Below are positions 48,329 to 57,982 of a stretch of DNA of 64,000 bases, piece after piece (positions within the stretch are counted from its first letter, which is position 1; every line of letters starts with the position of its first letter). Below the pieces are notes generated by a model, which saw only the letters and a program-made list of their open reading frames with translations, was not told the origin of the DNA and searched no databases. The position numbers and the translations under genes were made by a program. The stretch is from Bacteroidales bacterium (lineage in GTDB: Bacteria; Bacteroidota; Bacteroidia; Bacteroidales; F082): positions 1-64,000 of the forward strand of contig JAGCCO010000002.1 in the NCBI GenBank assembly GCA_017651645.1, read 5' to 3'.

Positions 48329-51300
48329 ATTCAAAATACAGCAATACCAGACCGATGCGGTGGAAAGCACGGTGAGTGTGTTCGCGGGACAACCCTCGAA
48401 GACCAACGCACAGTACCGCCGCGACTTGGGCAAGCAGAAGCAACAGTTGAAGGCCGAGTTTGAGGAGGAGTTTGTGGGATACCGTAACGCCGATGTGGAA
48501 CTCAACACCAATCAGCTGTTGGAGAACATCCACCATCAGCAGGTGCAGAACGACATCCCGCTGAGCAAGTCCTTAGCGGCCACCAACGGCCTCGGTGCTT
48601 GCTCCTTGGATGTGGAGATGGAGACGGGCACGGGCAAGACTTACGTCTATATCAAGACCATGTTCGAGATGAACAAGCGCTTCGGCTGGTCTAAGTTCAT
48701 CGTGGTGGTGCCCAGCATCGCCATCCGCGAAGGTGTGTACAAGAGCTTCACCATGCTGGAGGAGCATTTCATGGAACTCTACGGCAAAAAAGCCCGCTAT
48801 TTCATCTACAACAGCGCCAACCTCACCCAAATCGACTCGTTCAGCAGCGACGCCAGCATCAATGTTATGATTATCAACGTGCAGGCGTTCAATACCTCGT
48901 TTAAGGAAGGCGCAGCCAACAAGGAGGCACGCATCATCTACTCCAAACGCGACGATTTCCAAAGCCGTCGTCCCATCGATGTGATTGCTGCCAACCGTCC
49001 TATTATCATTATGGACGAGCCGCAGAAGATGGAGGGCGAAGCCACGCAAAAAGCCTTGCGTAACTTCAAGCCGTTATTTGTGCTCAACTATTCCGCCACC
49101 CACAAGACCTCTCACAACTGCATTTATGCCCTTGATGCCTACGATGCCTACAAGCAACGCTTGGTGAAGAAAATCCAGGTGAAGGGTATCACGGTGCAGA
49201 ATCTGTTGGGGACACAGAGCTATATCTATTTCGACAGCATCATCCTTTCGAAGAACCATGCGCCCGTAGTCAAGTTGGAAATCGAGGTGAAAGGTGCTGC
49301 TGCCACCCGCCGACAACTCTGTAAGTTCGAACAAGGCGATTCGCTGTTTGCCGTTTCGCAACTTCCTGCCTACAAGGATTTTGTCATCACGGAAATCAAC
49401 CCGCTAACCAACACGGTCTATTTCCAAAACGGCAAGCAACTGCGTCAGGGCGAGGTGATGGGCGATGTCAGCGAAAAAGCCATTCAACAGATTCAGATTC
49501 GGGAAACCATCAAATCCCACTTTGAAAAAGAACGGGCATTATTCAACCAGGGTATCAAGACCCTTTCGCTGTTCTTCATCGACGAGGTGGCCAACTACAA
49601 GAGCTATGATGCAGATGGAAACGAGGTGCAAGGTCCGCTGTGGAAAATGTTTGAGGATGAATACAATCGCTATCTGAACGAGAACCTGACTCTGTTTGAG
49701 GACGATTATCAGAAATACCTGCGCCGTTTTACCGCTGCACAAGTACATAACGGCTATTTCTCCATCGACAAGAAAGGCCATTCGATTGATAGTGAGGTGA
49801 AACGCGGCAAGGATACATCAGATGACATATCGGCTTACGACCTGATTCTGAAGAACAAGGAACGCCTGTTGAGTTTCGATGAGCCGACACGATTCATCTT
49901 CTCCCATTCTGCCTTGCGCGAAGGTTGGGACAATCCCAATGTGTTCCAAATCTGTACGTTGCGCCATTCTAACTCCAGCACCGCCAAACGGCAGGAGGTC
50001 GGTCGTGGTTTGCGAATCTGTGTCGATAACGACGGCAACCGCATGGACAAGGAACGTTTGGGTGATGCCGTACACGATACCAACAAACTGACCGTCATCG
50101 CCAACGAGAACTACAGTTCTTTTGTTGATGCTTTGCAGAAAGAAACCAAAGACACTTTGCGCGAACGTCCGACACAAGCCACGGTCGATTACTTCAAAGG
50201 GGTTACCGTCAAAGTGGGTGAGGAGAAACACACCATTTCGGAGCAAGAGGCTGCCAGTATCGTCAGTTATTTGTACGACAACGACTATATCGACGAAAAG
50301 GGCAACATTCTGCAAGACTATCATACCGATATGGAGAAGGGTACTTTGGCTCCGATGAGCAAAAAACTGCAACCCATTGAAGAGCAAGTGCATAAACTCA
50401 TTCAGAGCATCTTTGACCCTGCCGCTTTGGAAGACATGGTGGAAGATGCCAACGGCAAGGCAGAAGTGGTGAACGAGCGTTTGAACGACAATGCCGAGAA
50501 GAAGGAATTCAAGGCCTTGTGGAACGAAATCAACCACCGCTATGTCTATACGGTGCATTACGATAGTGAGGAACTAATTCAGAAGGCCATTGCCGCCATC
50601 AACAGCGAGTTGAATGTCACGCAGTTGAAGTATGTGGTGACCACAGGTATGCAAGGCGACGACGAGCTGGATTTCACTGGTGAGCAAAGTACTCGTACAA
50701 AAGAGATGCGCGATGTATCAACCAGCAATGTGCCTTACGATTTGGTGGGCGACATCGCCAAAGCAGCCACGATGACCCGCCGCACGGTCACTCGCATTCT
50801 GAAAGGGATGCAACGGTCGAAGCTGTACATGTTCAAGAACAACCCCGAAGAGTTTATTCGCAAGGTAAGCCATATCATTCGCGAGCAGAAAGCCACGATG
50901 ATTGTGGAGCACATTAGCTACAATCGCACGGAAAACCAATACGATTCCGACATCTTCACCAAGGAAAAGAGTCGCCAAACAGTGGATAAAGCCTACGAAG
51001 CCAAGAAGCACATTCTCGATTATGTGTTCCCCGACAGCCAAGGCGAGCGAGACTTTGCCGAAGGCTTGGACAAAGCAGAAGAAGTATGTGTCTATGCCAA
51101 ACTGCCGAGGTCCTTCCAAATTCCGACACCTGTTGGCAATTACGCTCCCGACTGGGCCATTGCCTTCAACGACAACATGGGCGTAAAGCATGTGTTCTTC
51201 ATCGCCGAAACCAAAGGCTCGATGGATTCCATGCAGTTGAAAGGCGTGGAAAAGGCAAAGATTGATTGTGCCAAAAAGCTGTTCAACGATGTATCAACCA

Positions 51301-51368
51301 GCAATGTGAGATATGGTTGCGTGGATTCGTATGGTAGTTTGTTGGAAGTGGTGAGAGGCATGAATTGA
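48318..51368 (+). CDS. res: Type III restriction endonuclease subunit (Res)
   Basis: A 1016-residue SF2 helicase-nuclease. Walker A is VEMETGTGKTYVYIKTMFEM (about 95-114), the type III motif II variant IIIMDEPQKMEG is at about 229-240, and the motif VI region SALREGWDNPNVFQ...AKRQEVGRGLRICVD at about 528-572. The C-terminal endonuclease is of the PD-(D/E)XK kind (TPVGNYAPDWAIAFNDN...HVFFIAETKGSMD, about 938-975) with Asp and E-x-K. It translocates on DNA and cuts when two unmodified sites are met, with Mod. It begins with the same ATGAAATTCAA block seen at the two upstream gene starts. Full length, GC-richer than the inserts. Confidence 0.93.
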   Translation: MKFKFKIQQYQTDAVESTVSVFAGQPSKTNAQYRRDLGKQKQQLKAEFEEEFVGYRNADVELNTNQLLENIHHQQVQNDIPLSKSLAATNGLGACSLDVEMETGTGKTYVYIKTMFEMNKRFGWSKFIVVVPSIAIREGVYKSFTMLEEHFMELYGKKARYFIYNSANLTQIDSFSSDASINVMIINVQAFNTSFKEGAANKEARIIYSKRDDFQSRRPIDVIAANRPIIIMDEPQKMEGEATQKALRNFKPLFVLNYSATHKTSHNCIYALDAYDAYKQRLVKKIQVKGITVQNLLGTQSYIYFDSIILSKNHAPVVKLEIEVKGAAATRRQLCKFEQGDSLFAVSQLPAYKDFVITEINPLTNTVYFQNGKQLRQGEVMGDVSEKAIQQIQIRETIKSHFEKERALFNQGIKTLSLFFIDEVANYKSYDADGNEVQGPLWKMFEDEYNRYLNENLTLFEDDYQKYLRRFTAAQVHNGYFSIDKKGHSIDSEVKRGKDTSDDISAYDLILKNKERLLSFDEPTRFIFSHSALREGWDNPNVFQICTLRHSNSSTAKRQEVGRGLRICVDNDGNRMDKERLGDAVHDTNKLTVIANENYSSFVDALQKETKDTLRERPTQATVDYFKGVTVKVGEEKHTISEQEAASIVSYLYDNDYIDEKGNILQDYHTDMEKGTLAPMSKKLQPIEEQVHKLIQSIFDPAALEDMVEDANGKAEVVNERLNDNAEKKEFKALWNEINHRYVYTVHYDSEELIQKAIAAINSELNVTQLKYVVTTGMQGDDELDFTGEQSTRTKEMRDVSTSNVPYDLVGDIAKAATMTRRTVTRILKGMQRSKLYMFKNNPEEFIRKVSHIIREQKATMIVEHISYNRTENQYDSDIFTKEKSRQTVDKAYEAKKHILDYVFPDSQGERDFAEGLDKAEEVCVYAKLPRSFQIPTPVGNYAPDWAIAFNDNMGVKHVFFIAETKGSMDSMQLKGVEKAKIDCAKKLFNDVSTSNVRYGCVDSYGSLLEVVRGMN

Positions 51369-51410
51369 TTTGTGACTTTTTTTTCAGGTAGGTAAAAAAT
51401 GCAAAACCTT

Positions 51411-51466
51411 GTCATTTTGTCGCAATTTCCCCTCTTAACTCTTTGATTTAGTGACATTTTGTCACA
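51411..51466 (+). promoter_or_regulatory. Candidate operator pair upstream of clpB
   Basis: TGTCATTTTGTCGCAA (about 51411-51426) and TGACATTTTGTCACAA (about 51452-51467) are near-copies about 40 bases apart. The second contains the palindrome GTGAC-ATTTT-GTCAC. They precede a chaperone gene, so a stress-response regulator is a natural but unproven reader. It is not a CIRCE element. Confidence 0.5.
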
Positions 51467-51549
51467 AAATCTGCCGTTTTTTCAAAGGATTGTCTTTGGC
51501 TAAGAATTTGATGATACCGCCGCCGAAAAACAAGAAAGGAAAACAAAAC

Positions 51550-54138
51550 ATGAACATCAACCAATTCACAATCAAATCACAGGAAGCCATCGGTAAGGCC
51601 CAGGAGATTGCGCAAAGCCACCAGAGCCAGACCGTGGAAGCCATCCACCTGCTGAAGGGTATGCTGTTGAGCGACGACTATCTGGTGCCCAACCTGATGA
51701 AGAAGTTGGGCGTCAATCTGTCACGACTCAACGAATCCCTTGATCAGGCCATTAACTCTCAACCGCGCAGCAGCGGTACCGAATTGTATTACTCTTCTGA
51801 GGTCAGCAAGATCTTTAACGATGCCTTGGCGCAAGCCAAGAAGATGGGTGACGAGTATGTCTCCATCGAGCACCTGCTGTTAGCTGTTTTCGAGAGCAAC
51901 AGCACTGCCTCCCAGATGTTGAAGGAACAAGGCATCCGCAAGGACGAGCTCGAGAAAGCCATCATGCAGTTCCGCAAGGGCAAGAAGGTGGACTCGCAGG
52001 ACGCCGAACAGAACTACGACAGCCTGAACCGTTTTGCCAAGAACCTGAACGAACTGGCCCAACAAGGCAAGCTCGACCCCGTGATTGGCCGTGATGAGGA
52101 GATCCGTCGTGTGCTGCAGATACTGAGCCGACGCACCAAAAACAACCCTATATTAATAGGTGAGCCGGGCGTGGGTAAGACCGCCATCGTGGAGGGCTTG
52201 GCCCAACGTATTGTCAACCGTGACGTGCCGGAAAACCTGAAGAGTAAGACCGTGTTCAGCTTGGACATGGGTGCCCTGCTGGCCGGCGCCAAGTACAAGG
52301 GCGAGTTTGAGGAACGTCTGAAGAACGTCGTCAAGGAGGTCGTGGACAGCGATGGCGAGGTCATCCTGTTCATCGATGAGATTCATACCTTGGTTGGCGC
52401 AGGCGGCGGTGAAGGCGCCATGGACGCGGCCAACATCTTGAAGCCAGCCCTGTCGCGTGGCGAGCTGCGTGCCATCGGTGCCACCACCCTGAAGGAATAC
52501 CAACAGTATTTCGAGAAGGACAAGGCACTGGAACGTCGTTTCCAAAAGGTTTTGGTGGATGAACCTGACGAGGCTTCGGCCATCAGCATCCTCCGTGGCT
52601 TGAAGGAACGTTACGAGACCCATCACCACATTCGTATCTTGGACGAGGCTATCATCTCGGCCGTGCAGCTGTCAGTGCGTTACATCAGCGACCGTTTCCT
52701 GCCCGATAAGGCCATCGACCTGATTGACGAAGCCGCCTCGCGTCTGAGGCTGCAAATCGACTCGATGCCTGAGGAACTGGAAGACGTGGAACGTGCCATC
52801 CGTCAGTTGGAGATCGAGCGTGAGGCCATTAAGCGTGAGAACGACACCAAGAAGGTGGAGGAGATAGGGAAGGAGATTGCCGAACTCAACGACAAGCGCT
52901 CCGCTATCAAGGCCAAGTGGGAGACTGAGCGTAACTACGTGGAACTCATCCAGAAGGAAAAGAGCAACATAGAGACCTATAAGCATCAAGCCGAGGTGGC
53001 TGAGCGTGACGGCGACTATGGTCGTGTGGCTGAGCTGCGTTACGGCAAGATTCGCGAGGCGGAGGCTGCCATTGAAAAGGCCAAGGCTGACTTGAATGCG
53101 GCACAAGGCGACCATCCGCTGGTGGACGAGGAAGTGGGTGCCGACGACGTGGCTGAAATCGTATCGCGTTGGACGGGCATTCCGGTCAACAAGATGATGC
53201 AGAGCGAGCGTGAGAAGCTCTTGCATCTCGAAGACGAACTGCACAAGCGTGTGGTGGGTCAAGACGAGGCTATCACCGCCGTCAGCGACGCTATCCGTCG
53301 TAGCCGTGCGGGTCTGCAGGACGCCAAACGTCCTATCGGTTCCTTCATTTTCATGGGTACCACGGGCGTAGGTAAGACCGAGTTGGCCAAAGCTCTGGCC
53401 GAGTTCCTGTTCGACGATGAGAATGCCATGGTGCGTATCGATATGTCGGAATACCAGGAGCGTCACACGGTGTCGCGACTCATCGGAGCGCCTCCAGGAT
53501 ATGTGGGCTACGAAGAGAGTGGCCAACTCACCGAGGCCGTGCGTCGTAAGCCCTATTCCGTCATCCTATTGGATGAAATTGAAAAGGCTCACCCTGATGT
53601 GTTCAACATCCTCTTGCAGGTTTTGGACGACGGCCGTTTGACCGACAACAAGGGCCGTACGGTGGACTTTAAGAACACCATTGTCATTATGACCTCCAAC
53701 ATCGGTGCTAACGTCATCCAGGACAACTTCGCCCACTTGACCGACAGCAACGCTGAGGAAGTCTTCGAGAAGACGCGCAACGAGGTGATGGAGCAGCTGA
53801 AGCAGTTCATGCGGCCGGAGTTCTTGAACCGTGTCGACGACATCATCATGTTCAAACCTTTGGACGAGAACCAGATTGCCGACATCGTGAGGATGCAGTT
53901 CCGCAGCGTGCAGAAGATGCTGGCCGCCAACGACATCAAGATTGACATCACCGATGCCGCCGTCGACTTCATCGCAAAGCAGAGCTACAACCCGCAGTAC
54001 GGTGCGCGTCCCGTGAAGCGTATGATGCAGCGTGAGTTGCTCAACTCGCTCTCCAAGATGGTTCTGGCCGACAAAGTAGACAAGTCGAAGACTATCATCG
54101 TGGATGTGGATGGTAATGAGGTGATTTTCAGGAATTAA
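51550..54138 (+). CDS. clpB: ClpB disaggregase
   Basis: An 862-residue AAA+ chaperone. It has an N-terminal repeat domain ([30 protein letters not shown]), AAA1 with [13 protein letters not shown] (about residues 206-218) and [14 protein letters not shown], a coiled-coil middle domain (about 400-525) and AAA2 with [15 protein letters not shown] (about 600-614), [28 protein letters not shown] and [19 protein letters not shown] near the end. With DnaK it rescues aggregated proteins after heat stress. The start at 51550 fits the family N-terminus; earlier in-frame ATGs lie in the presumed leader. The length is typical. Confidence 0.95.
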   Translation: MNINQFTIKSQEAIGKAQEIAQSHQSQTVEAIHLLKGMLLSDDYLVPNLMKKLGVNLSRLNESLDQAINSQPRSSGTELYYSSEVSKIFNDALAQAKKMGDEYVSIEHLLLAVFESNSTASQMLKEQGIRKDELEKAIMQFRKGKKVDSQDAEQNYDSLNRFAKNLNELAQQGKLDPVIGRDEEIRRVLQILSRRTKNNPILIGEPGVGKTAIVEGLAQRIVNRDVPENLKSKTVFSLDMGALLAGAKYKGEFEERLKNVVKEVVDSDGEVILFIDEIHTLVGAGGGEGAMDAANILKPALSRGELRAIGATTLKEYQQYFEKDKALERRFQKVLVDEPDEASAISILRGLKERYETHHHIRILDEAIISAVQLSVRYISDRFLPDKAIDLIDEAASRLRLQIDSMPEELEDVERAIRQLEIEREAIKRENDTKKVEEIGKEIAELNDKRSAIKAKWETERNYVELIQKEKSNIETYKHQAEVAERDGDYGRVAELRYGKIREAEAAIEKAKADLNAAQGDHPLVDEEVGADDVAEIVSRWTGIPVNKMMQSEREKLLHLEDELHKRVVGQDEAITAVSDAIRRSRAGLQDAKRPIGSFIFMGTTGVGKTELAKALAEFLFDDENAMVRIDMSEYQERHTVSRLIGAPPGYVGYEESGQLTEAVRRKPYSVILLDEIEKAHPDVFNILLQVLDDGRLTDNKGRTVDFKNTIVIMTSNIGANVIQDNFAHLTDSNAEEVFEKTRNEVMEQLKQFMRPEFLNRVDDIIMFKPLDENQIADIVRMQFRSVQKMLAANDIKIDITDAAVDFIAKQSYNPQYGARPVKRMMQRELLNSLSKMVLADKVDKSKTIIVDVDGNEVIFRN

Positions 54139-54156
54139 TGTGTTAATTTAAGTAAG

Positions 54157-54187
54157 AAGCCAAGAAGGATGTAATGTCCTTTTTGGC
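54157..54187. terminator. clpB terminator, bidirectional
   Basis: AGCCAAGAAGGA pairs with TCCTTTTTGGCT across a short loop. It lies about 20 bases after the clpB stop and touches the stop codon of the convergent NACHT gene. A similar element recurs at 56248. Confidence 0.8.
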
Positions 54188-56109
54188 TAATTGTTTTTGT
54201 ATTGTATTAAACCTTCGTTGATTATTTGAAAGCGTTCATTTGGTTGGCTTGTAAAATCATATGGATTAGGTTTAATACAAATATCTATTTTTACTTTTCC
54301 TTGAAAACTTGTAATCATTTTGTGGAAGTCACTAGCACTTTTTTCAAATATACTTTTATTACGGATGATAAAACTAATTCTTGACAAATGGTCAATTAGT
54401 TTTATGTAATTGGAGATTTCTATATCCTTGAAATTGTAATTTAATATGATTATTTCGCGGGCTCCAGAGTCTTTTAATAGATTAAAGACAAAACTATTGT
54501 CGTTGTTCCAATCTAAACAAACACAATCGAAAATGAAATGTTCGTATAATTGTGCAAGGAATTTTTTCGCTGAAAGGGTGTTTGGAAAACTGCACAAATT
54601 TAATTGGCATAATATAAAATGTTTATGTGATTCCGTGTAATAGGGAAAACCATAACCATAGGGGAATGGGTTTTGATTTTGTGATGTTTTAATAGAAGAT
54701 TGGTATGATATGGTATTATTAATAGAAATTGAATTAATTTGATAATCAAAATATGATGTATTAATCATATCAGCCCAGAATTCCGGAATCATATCGTTTG
54801 AAGTGCAATCAATAGAATCTAATGGAATGTTATTGTTTTCAAACAATTGTTTTGCAACCAAATACTCCATAAAGGATTTATGAGCGAACTTGTAGTCGTT
54901 TTGTGAATTCCTGTTTAGAAGGGAACGGCCTGTCAGATTCTTTTTTGTAATGATTGAAGAGTATTTGCTGATAATGTCATTGATTGAATCATTGTTTTCA
55001 TTGGTTTGGGCAATACAAAGCGCAATTTCTGATGAAAAGTCAAACAAATCTTTTTTATATTGGTTTATGTTATTAAATGCTGCAAAATTGGCTTCGCGCT
55101 CTAACCATTTATCGATTATAATTTCATATATTTTGGAAATAGAATAATTCTTTGTGTCTGAGTTTACCAAGTCATCAATATATGATAAAAGTAAAGGTCT
55201 AGCCATTAGTTTTTTGCATTTTTCAACTATCAATTTCGCTTTCTTTTTTGCCATAAACTTTAGCAGGTATTTTTTATTCAAATAATGTTGGATTTCATAA
55301 TCGTATAAAGGCGAAACATAATACTTCTTGAACTGTTTGGACTTTTTTGTCTTGGGGTCACGAATGGGTAAAAGACTTGGCTCGTCTTCGTATTTTTCAA
55401 AAAACTGTGTCCGACAAGTCAATACCACAATTCGGAATTGACATATTAGTTCTCTAAGTGAGGAAAAAAACTCATTAAAACTACTAATTGCTGCATGGCT
55501 CTCGTCTAAGGCATCAATGATTAGAATAGTATTGTTTTTATCGTCAATACTATTAATGCGATTTATTATAAAATTGTCTTTGTCTTCTGTCTTTTCGCCA
55601 CAATTCACCAATTTGATAGGGTAGGGAAGTGATTCCTTGTTGTATTTGTTTATGTAACTTCTTACTAAATGTACTACAAATGTGGATTTGCCTATGCCAG
55701 AACCACCTAAAATGCAATAGTATGGCGGATTGCTGTTGTTTTCGCGAAAAACATTGTCAATAAAAAAATCAATAGAGCTGTTTTTTAAATACCACTTCTT
55801 TTTTTGACCAAGTTCCCGTATGTCTTGAGATTGTGCTTCACTTGGCTCTTCATAATCGTTTGGAGGGGTTGTTTGAAGTCCTGTGTCTATATATAATCTT
55901 CTTTCTTTCCATTTAGTATAATCGCCATAATCTTTGAGAATACCATCCAATTGTTTTTTGCGCCATTTGTTGTTTTTGTGTCCATTCCAAAGCCTTTTTA
56001 CTAAAAAGATAATTGCCAATAATAAACAGAAAGCTATAGCAGTAACATTTCCCTCCCATAAATCATGAAAAAGATTTTTGAAAGTTCCATAATCAAAAAA
56101 AGTATCCAT
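54187..56109 (-). CDS. Membrane-anchored NACHT-type STAND ATPase
   Basis: A 640-residue protein. An N-terminal membrane helix (NVTAIAFCLLLAIIFLVKRLW, about 20-40) precedes a NACHT-like NTPase: Walker A YCILGGSGIGKSTFVVHLV (about 127-145), Walker B NTILIIDALDES (about 192-203) and RIVVLTCRTQFFEKYE (about 226-241). After the winged region a C-terminal part of about 230 residues shows no clear repeats. Bacterial NACHT proteins are often antiphage sensors of the NLR type. Here a sensor or effector domain is not recognisable and the membrane helix could be the effector element; both are inference. Strongly AT-rich, unlike clpB, and bounded by two related repeats. Confidence 0.75.
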   Translation of the reverse strand: MDTFFDYGTFKNLFHDLWEGNVTAIAFCLLLAIIFLVKRLWNGHKNNKWRKKQLDGILKDYGDYTKWKERRLYIDTGLQTTPPNDYEEPSEAQSQDIRELGQKKKWYLKNSSIDFFIDNVFRENNSNPPYYCILGGSGIGKSTFVVHLVRSYINKYNKESLPYPIKLVNCGEKTEDKDNFIINRINSIDDKNNTILIIDALDESHAAISSFNEFFSSLRELICQFRIVVLTCRTQFFEKYEDEPSLLPIRDPKTKKSKQFKKYYVSPLYDYEIQHYLNKKYLLKFMAKKKAKLIVEKCKKLMARPLLLSYIDDLVNSDTKNYSISKIYEIIIDKWLEREANFAAFNNINQYKKDLFDFSSEIALCIAQTNENNDSINDIISKYSSIITKKNLTGRSLLNRNSQNDYKFAHKSFMEYLVAKQLFENNNIPLDSIDCTSNDMIPEFWADMINTSYFDYQINSISINNTISYQSSIKTSQNQNPFPYGYGFPYYTESHKHFILCQLNLCSFPNTLSAKKFLAQLYEHFIFDCVCLDWNNDNSFVFNLLKDSGAREIIILNYNFKDIEISNYIKLIDHLSRISFIIRNKSIFEKSASDFHKMITSFQGKVKIDICIKPNPYDFTSQPNERFQIINEGLIQYKNN

Positions 56110-56128
56110 GTCGTTGCGTTTTGATGTG

Positions 56129-56136
56129 CAAAGTTA
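56129..56136 (-). promoter_or_regulatory. -7 element of the NACHT gene
   Basis: On the minus strand TAACTTTG lies about 20 bases before the ATG at 56109. A convincing -33 box is lacking. Confidence 0.45.
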
Positions 56137-56161
56137 GAGTTTTTATTTAATTCTTCATTAG

Positions 56162-56181
56162 TGTCCACTAAAAAATGGACA
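56162..56181. repeat. Short inverted repeat upstream of the NACHT gene
   Basis: TGTCCA (56162-56167) pairs with TGGACA (56176-56181) across CTAAAAAA. This resembles the ends of some insertion sequences, but no transposase is near, so its nature is undecided. Confidence 0.4.
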
Positions 56182-56225
56182 ATTTAAAGTTGGATGTTTA
56201 ACTTAATAACAAATCTTTGATTCAA

Positions 56226-56290
56226 CGTGGTTAATTTGAGATAATCGAAAAGCCAAGGAGTGCGGAAGTGCTTCTTGGCTTTTTTTGTAT
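56226..56290. repeat. Second clpB-terminator-like copy
   Basis: AAAGCCAAG (56249-56257) pairs with CTTGGCTTT (56274-56282), followed by a T-run and GTATGG. Together with the preceding GTGGTTAATTTGAGATAA it aligns with the 54139-54200 region after clpB (GTGTTAATTTAAGTAA, then the AGCCAAG hairpin, then TTTTTGTATTG). Confidence 0.65.
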
Positions 56291-56459
56291 GGATTTAGGT
56301 GAAAAATCTTGGAATGGTGCGAAAATTGTTTGCAAAAATCCTTGGAATGGTGTAATGGCCACAGCGTATGTGCTGCATTCTTCCGACCTTAAAGTTGAGA
56401 ACGATACAGAATATCTGCCGTTATATATGACAGGGTTGTTGTGAGTTTGTATTAATATG
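56287..56459. other. Gap with short direct repeat and a 29-codon ORF
   Basis: CTTGGAATGGTG occurs twice (about 56310 and 56341). The 56355-56444 plus-strand ORF (ATG to TGA, 29 residues, MATAYVLHSSDL...) may be a remnant. Nothing else is recognised between the hairpin and the zinc-ribbon gene. Confidence 0.3.
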
Positions 56460-57110
56460 CTATGGATCTGTTATCAAACGGATATTGACCGAGTAAAGAA
56501 ACTTCAAGCGGTTGAAAACTACATTATAGAAACGACTGGCAAAGGCTGATAGTTCATGGTATTGGATTGAATCTTCCGTTTCAAGGTCTGTATTCATGTC
56601 GATTTCTTGGGTGGTGCAGATTTGGAGCAATTGCTCGATGGAAAGCCGAAACCATGATGTTTGGCTGTCTTGGTCTTGTAAGGGCAATGAAATGATGTCT
56701 TTATTGAGCAACAATATCATCCGAGTTGCAGGTCTATTACCTCTAATACCAAAAAGCAGTTTTTCATTTTCCCCGTCGTTTTCGTAGCGGAAATGAAATG
56801 AAGGGTAAGTAACCTTGCGACAATATTTGTCACGACCATAGAATGGTAGGCTTGTTATGCCATAACTGCCTTGGTGGGCTTTAATTTCTCTTAGAAAAGG
56901 ACTTTGCCTAATGCTATCTATGTTGTCGTGCAAATAGTTAAGATGATGTTTTGCCATATTAATCGATGGCGAGTCTTGTGGGACGATGGGGTGCAAATTG
57001 CCTTCCATTACTGTTCCACAAAACTCGCACACGGATACAAAGCGACTATGTGCTAATGTTCCTCCGCAATTGGGACAGAGAATATTAGCCTCTTTATCAT
57101 AGTTTGTCAT
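56460..57110 (-). CDS. Zinc-ribbon protein
   Basis: A 216-residue soluble protein. CPNCGG and CEFCG (about residues 12-36) form a four-cysteine zinc ribbon. The remainder has strand-rich segments (TYPSFHFRYENDGENEKLLFGIRGNRPATRMILLLNKDIISLPL) with no family I know. It is the last gene of a five-gene minus-strand cluster led by the SPFH protein, 33 bases after the preceding stop. In other genomes zinc-ribbon proteins accompany SPFH/YdjI-like proteins, so a joint membrane-microdomain role is a guess. Confidence 0.7.
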   Translation of the reverse strand: MTNYDKEANILCPNCGGTLAHSRFVSVCEFCGTVMEGNLHPIVPQDSPSINMAKHHLNYLHDNIDSIRQSPFLREIKAHQGSYGITSLPFYGRDKYCRKVTYPSFHFRYENDGENEKLLFGIRGNRPATRMILLLNKDIISLPLQDQDSQTSWFRLSIEQLLQICTTQEIDMNTDLETEDSIQYHELSAFASRFYNVVFNRLKFLYSVNIRLITDP

Positions 57111-57143
57111 AATGAAATTAGTAAGCCCTTTTCTTTGGTGCTA

Positions 57144-57971
57144 TTAAAACAGTAATGGTGATAATCCAAGAGCTAATACTCCTAATCCGATTAATACTGC
57201 AATGAGTATTTCTTTGGTTTTGTCTTGCTTTTTTTCTGTTTCTTTCTTTTTATCGTTTTCGAGTTTTTTCTCTACCGTATCAAAGTATTTCATCAATGAA
57301 TCTCCGAATGTAACCAACCATTTCTGTTTGTTTTCCGCAAACATCGTGTCATCGCATGTATGGTTGTAAAGCATTTGGAAACATGAAATTAATTCGTCAC
57401 ATTCTTCTTCATAGCTTGTAGGAGAAGAATCATCGATGTTAACTCTTACACTTAAATGATTGGCATGGCAGCATTTTAGATAATCTTCTTTTGAAATGTA
57501 CAGATAAGTTCTATATTCTTTGCGGTACGCTTGCTCATCTTTATTCCAAAAACGTAATTCGTCATAGGTTTTTCCTTTGAGAAATTCATCTGTATTGTCT
57601 ATCTTCAATTCAATGTTTGTTCTTTCATCAATATTGAAGATTAAGGATCCTGTTGAATACAGCCAATGCGAGCCAGTGAATAGAACATAGAATCTGTCTC
57701 CATTAGGGTTGGAAATATAAAGAAGATCAATTGGATGCTTATGAGGGAACCAATATTCTCTACTGCGAAATATATTTATTCTTATCTCGTTTGTAAACTT
57801 ATCTATCGCTTTTTCAAACATCGTGAATGAATCTGGTAATCTGGGATTATCTGAAAAAATCGGATCTGTTAATTCAGGGCCTGATTCATCTAATAACAAG
57901 TCTTGTTCTGTCTGAGTACCAGAAAAAATACAATTTTTTTCGATTTTTTGTTTTGATAATGGTTTTTCCAT
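57144..57971 (-). CDS. Tail-anchored protein, paralogue of the next upstream gene
   Basis: A 275-residue protein with one C-terminal membrane helix (EILIAVLIGLGVLALGLSPLLF) preceded by a Lys-rich stretch (KKETEKKQDKTK), suggesting a tail anchor with the main domain in the cytoplasm. The soluble part shares a motif pair with the gene at 57983: YISKEDYLKCCHANHLSVRVN and ELISCFQMLYNHTCDDTMFAE here, PISEKDFKSCCIATSLELEID and ELIDYCKLLYQNTFEKEAFPE there. The two are therefore tandem paralogues, this one with added N-terminal and anchor segments. Family unknown. It starts 11 bases after the upstream stop. Confidence 0.7.
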   Translation of the reverse strand: MEKPLSKQKIEKNCIFSGTQTEQDLLLDESGPELTDPIFSDNPRLPDSFTMFEKAIDKFTNEIRINIFRSREYWFPHKHPIDLLYISNPNGDRFYVLFTGSHWLYSTGSLIFNIDERTNIELKIDNTDEFLKGKTYDELRFWNKDEQAYRKEYRTYLYISKEDYLKCCHANHLSVRVNIDDSSPTSYEEECDELISCFQMLYNHTCDDTMFAENKQKWLVTFGDSLMKYFDTVEKKLENDKKKETEKKQDKTKEILIAVLIGLGVLALGLSPLLF

Positions 57972-57982
57972 AGTACGTTGTT

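Noticed and set aside
56162..56181. TGTCCA/TGGACA inverted repeat as an insertion-sequence end
   Set aside because: No transposase, matching second end or target duplication was found nearby; noted only as a small hairpin.
56355..56444. 29-codon ORF as a gene
   Set aside because: Too short, with no promoter box or family; more likely a remnant or chance.
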